Origin: Bactericera cockerelli
Lineage: Eukaryota > Arthropoda > Insecta > Hemiptera > Triozidae
Assembly: GCA_024516035.1 (NCBI GenBank)
Contig: CM044956.1
Span: 9,552,878 to 9,616,877, forward strand
Reading direction: 5' to 3'
Length of the DNA stretch: 64,000 nt
The notes beneath the pieces were generated by a model, which saw only the letters and a list, made by a program, of their open reading frames with translations, had not been told where the DNA came from and ran no database searches. Numbering within the stretch: position 1 is the first letter of the stretch; each line of letters opens with the position of its first letter. Of this stretch, positions 39,101-51,100 are shown one piece after another. The translations under genes and the position numbers were made by a program.

Positions 39101-42100
39101 TTATTTATACTGCCCAACGAGGAATAATAAGTCCCAATATTCTTACAGTAATCCCTAGACATATTATTATGTGGTTAATGTCACAAACGGGAGGAGGACA
39201 TGGATTGGTGACCATTCTCGTTTCAAAGCCATTCATAATCATCACGTTAATCTACGTTCCGCTAGCTATTCCCGGCCCCTATCAGGTAGGGTGAGGGTGT
39301 GAGTAGTTGTTTTCCCAGCAAATAGTATATAAAAACCCCAGTTGTGATATGATCATGGTCTTGAAAGCGACGTTAAACTCAAAAGAACAAACAATCTTTA
39401 GGTATTAAGTGAGAAAACCCAAGAAAAACTCATATTCAGTTTTAAAAAATCTGGTGTAAACATCACACGACTTTCCTTATCCCCCAAAAAGAAGTCGAAT
39501 TCCGCCACTGGTGACTCAACGGTTACGGATAGTTGAAAATCAGTGCCAAATTCGTAATCAGCACCTTAAAATCATTGGATTTGATATGTCGCAACCCCCA
39601 TCTAGGGTAAATAATAAAAAAGTTAGTCCAAGCGGGTCCCCCCAAAATACCGGTAAATTGGGACCAGGTTCCAAAAAGTTCAAGATATCAAAAAAATGAT
39701 GAGAATAGACCCCTATTATTTTTTTAATCCGAGAAAATGTTGTTCTCTAACTTTTTTTGTATCTTTAACCAATTCAAAGAAGCGGCGGTTGCGGCCAATA
39801 TTTGCGGCCCTGCGGCCGATTTCAACCAAAAGTTTCGTGGTTCGTCTGGTGTATAAAACTAATTTGCATACCAAATTTCAAGTCTCTAGCTCTTACCGTT
39901 CTTGAGATATTCTGTTTACACACACACACACAGACAGACGCACGGACCAATGGCTGAAAACAACTTTTTTGGTATCCTGAAGCTATGATTCGTCCAGAAA
40001 TGTGAAAAACTGGGTAGGTCAAATTTTCGACGAATACAATACTTTCCTTATTATAGGATAAGGAAAGTAAAAAATCACTCTACTTGATTTCTTTCTTTCA
40101 CAATAGAGAATTAAAAACTATAGTTCTCAAATTTGTGTTAATCTACATATTATATTTAACTATAGTTCTCAAATTTGTGTTAATCTACAATTCTACATAT
40201 TATATTTAATGTCAAACTCGCTTTACTAAATCTTTGCTGAACATGAATGTTTCTTGTCTTTTTTATTATTCTTATTCTTTCTTTCCTTTTCTCTATAGTG
40301 GTTGGTTGAGTAGAAGAGCTCACATGTGAGAACCCTGCCACTTTAAAGAAAGCCCAAAAAAAAAACATGGACATCGAACCACGGAACTCCAGTTTACGAG
40401 TCCGCCAGCTTTACCTACTTTCTTTATATCTTGTATTTTTTTTTCTCTTATTTTCGCAAATCATGTTCTATGTACAATTGTACATATTCTGTATCCCTTG
40501 AACAATAAATTAATAAACTACAGACCCCAGCAGTGCTGTTACCTTCATCTGTCTCCTCCACGACCCCCAGAGGCTGGTTAGACTCCGTGGTGCCAGAGCT
40601 GCTGGCCTCCTCCATGGAGCGCGGCCTCCTGTACAGCGAGTCCCGGCCTCGTATCAGCTGAAACACCAACATCTTCCATTAGGATACGATATGCACGACT
40701 AAGGTAATAACTATTAATTAATAAGGTAATAACCCCCTAAAAGTACAAAAGATAATGTACTTCAAGGGGATTGTAATGAAAAAACTGTAGAATGAAAATA
40801 AATCAACTTATTATTATTACTATGCAAGACTAAGGATAGGCAATAACCCCGCCCTTTAGTTAGAACATATATTATTGTATATATTTATTTTTTTTCTTTA
40901 TTTTTTTTTTTTCTATTATATTGTATTTTAATTTGTAATTATTTGTGTTGTATATAATATGTCCTATTAATAAAGTGTAAATAAAAAAAAGGTAAAAGTG
41001 GTCTGTTTTTTTAAGTACAGATCCGAGGACATAAATCTGAGGTGTAGAGGAAGTGTTGGAAGAGAATGCCGTTGGCATTAGCACCGCCCTTGATCAAGTT
41101 TTGTTCTATTAATTTCATTTTCTATGTATTGTATATATTCTAAGTAAATAAAACTTGATCCAATATGTTTAATAATAAGTGTTCTAGTTGGTATGGATTT
41201 CCTAGTGCCATGACAGCTATCCCCCCCAAAGCAAAGTTTGTTTAGGGTTCTTACCGAATATTTTTAACTTTTTAGTTAAAAAAATAAACCCATATTTTAC
41301 AACAGCAACAACAACAAAAATCTTTTTAGTATCGCACTAACCAAGCATAAAACTTGACGTTCCTGTTGAAAATTATCTTTTTATCATGTATTTTTTTATC
41401 GTCAAAAGATACTGTGTAGAAATAATAGAAAAGTGGTTGAGTGAAAGAGCTTACATGTGAGAACCCTGCCACTTTAAAGAAAGCAAAAAAAAAAAAAAAA
41501 AAAAAGAGAGGTAACAACAGTAACAACAAAAAAAAAACAGTAACAATAATGTGACCAAAATAGAGATGTCACAAATGATAATTTTCTGGCCACAGTAAAA
41601 TTCAATGATCACAATGAGAATCATGATATAGACTAAAAAAAATAAATTAGCTAGCAGGTTCTTCGACCATTACTGGCTAACTAAAAATAAGAATTAATCG
41701 AAAATAAGAATTAATCGAATTAAGTCATTTACAATACACGATGAAGCATTTTAAGATACACATACGATAGATATCACAGTATTGTTTTCAGTGTGAATGT
41801 AATAGGACGTGCTATATTTACATGAAATTAAAATACAAGTAACGAGAAATTTTCGGTAACTTGGTTTTACAAAGATTAATATGCATATTCCCAGTTTAAA
41901 ACTCAGCCCCACATGCATGATGAAAAGTTTTTCAATGTTATCATGACACAAATAGTTGTGAAATCATAAAAGCATTCTCTTCTATCCAGGTCTGACTGTA
42001 TTCTGTAACGTTTAAATAGGTTACCTAATTGATACGATTATTTTCAGAAAGATATTGCAAGCACAAATGAAAACCTTTGGAAATTCATTCCAAAGTAGAA

Positions 42101-45100
42101 ATAACTCTTGGAAATGTTTACCTGTAGAGAATAAAAAAAAAACTGCGTGGTAAAATAAAAAAAAATCGTAGCAAGAAAATATTTTTTTATACAAAAACGA
42201 ACACAATACTTTCGATTTCTACCATTAGAAATTTATCGGAAGTAATAATAATAATAATATCGCCTTATTTATACTGCCCGATTAAGACTATTAAAGTCCC
42301 ATTATTCCAGTAGTAAGCCCAAAACGTATTATTATGTGGTAAAAATTCCAAATGGGAGGATAACTTGTCATGTCCCGGCTGGGTTTCGAACCCACGACCT
42401 CTGAAATCTCTGGATTCACTGAGGAATAAGCACATAAATAGCACGGATGTACATGTGAATGTACACGAGTTAGCCATCTCTGCACCCCGAGGTCTTGGGT
42501 TCGATTCTCATTCGACATATAAGTTATCGTAGTGTCTTTTCGGTAAAGATAAGCTGTGAAAGTCAAGAACTTTCAATGAGACCTTCTCAGCCGAAAACCT
42601 TCAATAAAAAGTAGATCTACTTTCAAACCTATTTAATAGGTTTTGTTCCTGTTTTATAGTTCGGCCCTTTTTTATTTAGACTGTCAGTGCAAGACAGGTA
42701 GTCCCATTATGCCAACAGTCAATAAACAAAGTAGGTACTAATAAAATTCCAAAAGCTCAAATTATGGGAGGTAAAAGATTTTTCCATTATTTTACTGTCA
42801 ACATTGATCCCATAGGCCATATACGTAAACAAATTCACCACTTTCTTCACAATTTTTAACTTTGAGAAAGATACTATTTTATCATTCTATTGTTTTATTG
42901 TAAATTTAAAAATATACGGATTTTTTTAATCGATCCATCTCCAATTTTTATTACGAAACACTGAGTTTAATTCAGACCATCCATTTAAATCTCACCAAAA
43001 CAATATTAATCAATCCCCGCAAAGGCCATAAGCCATCCAGTTAGGGCTCACCAAAACGATTACCCAAACCGGGCAAACCAAATAGGCCAACCAGTTAGAG
43101 CTTTGAGTACCAACTAAGCAAACTACACTGCGAGTCAAAATTAGAGGGACACAAGCTGTTTGTGTGCGTTTCCATGCGACTAAAAAGTAACTTCTGTTGT
43201 AGGTAAAATAGTATCAGGATTTACACTCAATACAAGTTTCATCTAGGAAAAAAATTCTTTCATGATTTTTTTTTTCATTTTTCTTTAATGGAAAGTGAAA
43301 AAATCTCCATAACGCATGAGAAAAAAAAATGTTATAATAATTAAAAAAATCTCTCACTTATTTAAATATGACCACTAATAAAGAAGGCAAAAAAGGTTTT
43401 TACAGTACATACACTGAGTATGTTTAAAAAAAAAAAAACCCTGTAAAATTATGTGTTTCATTAGCAAATTTTCATTCCTGGCATTGCTACGATTTTTCCT
43501 GGATAAACCTTTTATTGAATGTAAATCCTTTACTCTTTCCTATTATTTATAACAATTTTTATGTGAAAATAACATTTCCAACAGAAGTTACACCACTTTT
43601 CAGGCGCATAGAAACGTACGAGTATGGTGATGAAGGAAAAACAGTTTGCGTTCTTCAGTAGTTCTGTCACTGAAATTAGGCAACGTCCAGCGCGATTAGA
43701 ACTTGGATAGGTGGCCATTCAAATTTGAACCCTCGTGACGCTGACTATTGCCGGTTCCACTCAGGATGGGTGAGGTTAATTTGAGAAGCTAGTTTGTAAG
43801 TTTCCCGCGAATGGAGGGTAAAACTCCCTGTCGTGATATGACCATACATTTGAAAGCAACGTGAAACAAAAAACATAACAAAAAAGTTTCCAGCGAATGG
43901 AGGGTAAAACCCTGTCGTGATATGACCATACATTTGAAAGCAACGTTAAACAAAAAACAAAACAAAAAAGATTGCGCCCAAATCTAATTTTGACTGGCAG
44001 AGTATTTACCAAAATGATTCCCAATCAGAGAAAGCCTCTTAGGCCACCCAGTTAGAGGTTAGAGCGAAAAAAAAAAACAAAAAACAAAAAAGTTTGCACC
44101 CAAATCTAATTTTGACTGGCAGAGTATTTACCAAAATGATTCCCAATCAGAGAAAGCCCCTTAGGCCACCCAGTTAGAGCGAAAAAAAAAATTGTGAGTG
44201 CCAAAAGTACTCAATACATACGGGTGTTTTTTCGTGTGGGGGCGGTGGACGCGCTATTCTACGGCCTACGTTTTCGTTGAGGCTAATATTATTAGAGCGA
44301 GCATTAGATAGAGCCTGGAGAGAGGGAAAGTAAGGAAGACTGTTAGAATCCAAAGTAAAACAGAACTGAAGAAGACGGGCGTTGGAAAATAAAGACAGCC
44401 ATGAACAAAATATTGGCAGGATCGTGAAGACCTAGCAAAATATTGGTAGGTTCTTGTTTAGAAAACGGCCGAAAGATGAACAAAACGGTACATTTTTTTT
44501 ATTTTTAACTTATTTCTTCTAACAAAGTTGGACTAAAAATTCAACTCACAAATCTCAATATATTATATTTCAACAATCAACAACATATATTGACTAAAAT
44601 TCTCATGTAAATATTTTCGGTAATGTTGAATTTTTGGGTCAGAAAAAAAAAAAAAAAAAATACACAAGCATAGTTTCAACATTTCGGAAAATATTTGGAT
44701 GAATTTTTCAGGATATGTGCTGAGAAATGAACATAATAAGAGAAAAGAAAAAATGGTCAGTCGACATTTTTCTAGCCTGTTTTTCGGCCATATTTAAAAA
44801 CAGGACATGGTTTTTCACGATATTGCCAATATTTTTTCACATTGTTGACTGAAGTGCAAGTTTTTAACTTTACAGTAGGTTCATTAAGTGTACCACTTGA
44901 TCCTAGATATTCCCGGATAGAGATATAGTAGGTATTTGATTAAATACCATGTCTTTTTGAAACAGTAAAAACGATGTCATTAGTTGAGAAACTATAAGGT
45001 TCGATGGTACTACAAATATTTTGTACAACCCTTTTCTATAATTACACACTTTTAATTACAAAGCATTACACACTTTTATTTAATTGAAATTACATTAGAA

Positions 45101-48100
45101 AGAGAACTTATAGCTTAAAAAAGCACATTGATAATATATACAATATACATATACAATTATACATACAGTTTAGAATTTTCAGAAATAAAAAAAATACTTG
45201 AAAATAAAATCAAATTTTAAGACAAGAGATAGTCTTATCTTATGTCTTAATATTGATGAAGAAAAAATGTAAATTTAAACAATAATGTCTCCTTCATCTG
45301 AAGAGTATTCTGTATCTGACTTACTTTATGACTGCAAAAAAAATCATCGAGAAATAAAAAAATGATGTTTTTGTGTACCTACAAGAGAAAAGTAGAAAAT
45401 ACAACATTCATTTGAAAAATAAATGCTCTGTACAAAACAAAGACAAATTTTGTAAATAAAACTTGGAAATATGTACAATATCAAGAGAAAATGCTGTAAA
45501 GGAATAATAAAGAAAGTCACATTGTAGATATGAAACTGAAAAGTAGAAAATATATTACATCCCTGTGTGCTACCTACAACAATGACCAAGTTTCTGGTGA
45601 TGGTTTCATGGGTGGTAAACCATGGGAATCCCTTGTAATTTTGAAAGAAAATGCACGGAATTACACTTTCACTAACGGACTGATTTTATCGTGCACCTAA
45701 TTGGCCATTAGCTATTTTATTCTGTACAAAGTTGTTCGTTAAGTTCATGATTAAATATTTCCATTAGCAATAATGCAATTGGGTACCAAACATTAAGGGC
45801 GAAATTAATAGACATGTTTGATTGTTTGCCATACCTCTGTGGATTTAAGTCTACATTTTGCGTATTGTTTTAAATGGAAAAAATGTAAATTCTAACTCGA
45901 ACTTGTGAATACGATTTTGTCTACTAGTTTCACCCTCAGATTAAAATTTATAACGCCACCTATGAAAATTATGGAGAGTATAAAGAGGCATGGCTATCCA
46001 CCAGCGGGGCCATGCCTTCGTTCAATTTACTTTTAAATTTAGTCCCTTAGCGAAACGTTGGTCATTGTGGAGGTGATACAACTAAGACGATTGAAAGAGT
46101 CTGCCAAGTGGATCAGTTATGCTGACACAAGAATAAAATTATTTCTATCAGGTTCTAAAATAGTTTTTTTTTTCGCTTTCAACTGCACGGTTATATCAGA
46201 ACGGGGGTTTTACAATCCATTCGCTGAAAACTCTCAAACCAGCTACTCAAATTAACCTCACCCAGCCTGAATGGAGCAGGAAATAACCAGCATCAAGAGG
46301 GTTCGAATTTGAATAGTCACCCATCCAAGTCCTAACCTCGTTGGACACTGCTTAACATCAGTGACAGAACGAGAACTGGTGTTTTTAACGTTCCATCGAC
46401 AGGCTGGATTTTAAAATCATCATCATAGGGTGGCGTCATTGTGAACGATGGTAGCCAGACAGTGAAGGAATGACCCAACACTTCTACCACTGTCTTTACA
46501 AGGAGGCTAATAATTGACAAGGGCCTCCAGAACCAAGCCAATGCTGGTCGACTCCCTGTTTATAGTCCCCAGCCAGACTTTTAAAATATTTGTATTTTAA
46601 AATATTTGTTTTCTTTTCCAATCATCCTGCGTGATCTCTACGCTGTGAAACAAGCATAGAGGAATAAGTAGTGGAGATGTCATAACGCATATCTCATGGG
46701 TACTGAATCTGTCCCATAACAAACTATCCAATATGGCTACCGTTATTACCTTCAAAAGCATGTAATAAGAAAAATTAATTTGTTAGTGTTGTGATTTCTT
46801 CTGTGTTCCAACTAACCAAGATGGGAGATTTTACGGGACAGGATTGAAACATTACGAATTGAATTGAATAGAATGGTTCTTTTTATTTGTACAATAATAA
46901 TGTTTCCTAATATTATCTCCTAAGCTTATGCAAACTTCTGAGGAGAAGTTTGCATAAGCTTAGGAGATAATATTTTCTTATTTTTATAATGTTTTCGAGT
47001 TCTCCTGTTTTCTCTTACTACTTATCCCTCCATGGAAACAAAGAAGTAAGGTAAATTATAAATGAGAGACGCCACAACACAGACAAAGAGGAAAAACAAA
47101 GAATACATCACACGAGGTTCTACGTTAGGCGATGCAAGGCACACTTCACACGATGCATCGTGTCAACAGTACGCGATGGGAACGCCCTCTGGTGGCTGGT
47201 TGATGAACTACTACTCACACCAATTCTCACTTTTTTCGTGGCCACGCGCCACCGGTTGGTTTTGTTTCGGAACAGAGGGCCGCCCGCGTGGTGACCCTTC
47301 TGCGAGAGACGTTGAGACAGCTGGCGGCTCATGCTACAGGGCGGGTCTTTCTTCAGCTCGTCCTGAGTGAGGGGTTAGTGTGGGTGAAAACAAGTAGTAC
47401 AAAAGGAGACACAGTGGGTTAATACGGTCGACTATGAGTTTAGTATGGTCAAGTAACAAATAGTACAATAGGACACAGTGGGTTCATACGGTCGACTAGG
47501 AGTATAGTATGGTCAAGTAACAAATAGTACAATGGGACACAATGGGTTAATATGGTCAAGTAACAAATAGTACAATGGGATACAATGGGTTAATACGGTC
47601 GACTATGAGTTTGGTACGGTCAAGTAACAAATAGTGTAATAGGACACAATGGGTTAATACGGTCGACTATGAGTTTAGTATGGTCCAGTAACAAATAGTA
47701 CAATTCTACATGTAGTATTTATATGTAGTATTCTACGCTTAGTATATTCTAAATTCTAGAAATCTAGAAGGTATTGATAGACTGTAACCAAAAAAATACC
47801 TATAAGATAAATCCTAATATAAGATATTTATACTTCTGAAACTTATACTTATACTTCCTAATACTTCTGAAAGAGAGCGCGTCACATGATTCATTGGTTT
47901 AAAAGTGAGTGTTTATACCGGTGTCACTTACCACAAGGTTGAGCAAGGAGCCAGACTCAAACCAGAGCACATAGTAGAGGAAGACTAGGACCAGGGGTTC
48001 CGCGAATGAGGGCCACTCGACATCTGAGATGTGGGCCACGCGAGGATCGGCCGTAGCAGAACAGTTGGTCTCTATGAGCGGGGTCAGACCGTAGTACCTG

Positions 48101-51100
48101 TGAAGTGGAGGTATTGGAAATGAGAACAGTTCTCTATGAGCGGGGTCAGACCGTAGTACCTGTGAAGTGGAGGTATTGGAAATGAGAACAGTTGGTCTCT
48201 ATGAGCGGGGTCAGACCGTAGTACCTGTGAAGTGGAAGTATTGGAAATGAGAACAGTTGGTCTCTATGAGCGGGGTCAGACCGTAGTACCTGTGAAGTGG
48301 AGGTATTGGAAATGAGAACAGTTGGTCTCTATGAGCGGGGTCAGACCGTAGTACCTGTGAAGTGGAAATGAGAACAGGTCTCTATGAGCGGGGTCAGACC
48401 GTAGTACCTGTGAAGTGGAGGTATTGGAAATGAGAACAGTTGGTCTCTATGAGCGGGGTCAGACCGTAGTACCTGTGAAGTGGAAATGAGAACAGGTCTC
48501 TATGAGCGGGGTCAGACCGTAGTACCTGTGAAGTGGAAATGAGAACAGGTCTCTATGAGCGGGGTCAGACCGTAGTACATGTGAAATGGAAATGAGAACA
48601 GGTCTCTATGAGCGGGGTCAGACCGTAGTACCTGTAAAGTGGAGGTATTGGAAATGAGAACAGTTCTCTATGAGCGGGCTCAGACCGTAGTACCTGTGAA
48701 GTGGAGGTATCGGAAATGAGAACAGTTGGTCTCTATGAGCGGGGTCAGACCGTAGTACCTGTGAAGTGGAAGTATTGGAAATGAGAACAGTTGGTCTCTA
48801 TGAGTGGGGTCAGACCGTAGTACCTGTGAAGTGGAAGTATTGGAAATGAGAACAGTTGGTCTCTATGAGTGGGGTCAGACCGTAGTACCTGTGAAGTGGA
48901 GGTATCGGAAATGAGAACAGTTGGTCTCTATGAGTGGGGTCAGCCCGTAGTACCTGTGAAGTGGAGGTATCGGAAATGAGAACAGTTCTCTATGGGCGTT
49001 CAGTTGTTCACACCAACTCCGCACTTCTAACTAGCTGGATGAAGGAATTGACTTGAATGAAACTAATAATAATAATATCACCTTATTTATACTGCCCGAT
49101 TAGAACTATTAAGTCCTATTATTCCAGCAGTGAGCCCAAGACAAATTATTATGTGGTAAAAATCCCAAATGGGAGGATAACTTGTCATGTCCCGGCTGGG
49201 TTTCGAACCCTCGACCTCTGGAACCCCTGGATTCACAGAGTGCCACCTTTACCACTGAGCTATTGGGACAACTAACATTTATTTACTATATTTTTACTTT
49301 TGCTTTTTCAATTATTTGTTTTTTTTTTAAACTTTTTTACATCTTTGTACTCTTGTTTTTTCAATTATTTGTTTTTTTTTTTTTTAAACTATAAACAACA
49401 AACTATAAACCCTCGTCAATTATTGGGCTCCTTGTAAAGACAGTGGTTAAAGTGCTGAGTCATTCCTCCACTGTCTGGCTACCATCGTTCACGATGACAC
49501 CACCCTATGATGAATGAGTTCATTGAACAAACTATTGTATTACTTCCGAGAAATTTCTAATATTAGAAATCGGAAGTATTGTGTTCGTTTTTGTAAAAAA
49601 AAAATATTTTTTTGCTCCGATTTTTTTCATATTTCTGGACGTTTCATAACCTTTTGAGCAAATTTGGTTTTGTGTCCGTCTGTCGGTCTGTTAAAACGAT
49701 TCCTTGTAACGCGCAAATCTCGAAAACTACTGGACGGATTTTGATGAAATTTTGCACACATCTAGGAGACATTCTGTAGATGGTCCCATTTTAAATTCAT
49801 TGAATTCGTACTAGCGGTTCTGGGTGAAAGAGACCATGCGCCTGACCACTAACTTTTTACTTAAACGCTTATATCTCGTGAACGGTACACCCGATTTTGA
49901 TGAAATTTTGTATGTATATGCATATAATTATATATGTATATGAGTATTATTATTTTACATAGGTTATTTATATTTATTTTTTAATTAATTATAATTTGAC
50001 TCTGATATTTAAGAAAATCCAAAATTTTGGACAAAAAAGTAAAAAAATAAGGACCACGACTTGCCGATACAGAATTTTTTGTAGAATCTAGAACAGGGGT
50101 CTTCAACCTGTGTCCCGCGGGCCACTTGTGGCCCGCCGAGTCATTTTTGGTGGCCCGCGAGCTCATTCATGTTATTTCCTATTTCTTCCAGCACTAGCTG
50201 GCCAAGATTTTTTTTTTTTTTTTTTTTATGCAAAAGTTACGAGCAGTGACAAATCCGATGGGATTCGAACCCAGGTTTCTAACCTACAAGACTAATGCAT
50301 TGACCAACACTCCCTCCGGATTGCTACAACAAAACTTCAACCCAATATTGTCAAATCGGTGGATGCCATGCAATGCCAACCATCCCATGGAAGACCTAGG
50401 TTCGATCCCTCACAGAGTTGATTATTTTCTAAACAGAAACTGATCAGAGACTCCAGTACAATTTTTTTTCTTCTAGTTTTTGTTTAAAAAAAAGAGTGAA
50501 ACAATTTTCTTTTTAATTTTATTTGTAAAATAAAAATACCAACACTTGTTCCTGAAATTAAAAATAGTTTTCTGAATTAGAATTGTTAGAAAAGATTCGT
50601 TTCATGTTGGCCAAATTATATGTATAGTTATTTTAATTGGCCACATAAAGAATTCAAATTTTTCATTCAAAGTTATTTTAACTCCAACAAACATCACAAC
50701 ACAACAAAATTAAGAGTATACCCAAGAACTACATTAATAAGTTACACTGATTGTCAAAATTTTCGTTGCTGACACTGCTGTTCAAAATTTTCCTTGCTGA
50801 TGTTCAAAATTCTACTTGCTGATCAAAATTTTCCTTGCTGATGTTCAAAATTATATTTGCTGATGATGAAAATTCTTCTTGTGATGTTCCAAATTCAACT
50901 TGCTGATGTTCTCAATTCAACTTGCTGATCAAAATTTTCCTTGCTGATGTTCAAAATTCTACGTGCTGATACTCAAAATTCTACTTGCTCATGTTCGAAA
51001 TTCTACGTGTTGATGTTCAAAATTCCACGTGCTGATGTTCAAAATTCTACGTGCTGATGCTCAAAATTCTCCTTGCTGATGTTCAAAATTCTACGTGCAG

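Noticed and set aside
47062..47370. 102-codon plus-strand frame
   Set aside because: Shadow of Piezo exon 6 on the other strand.
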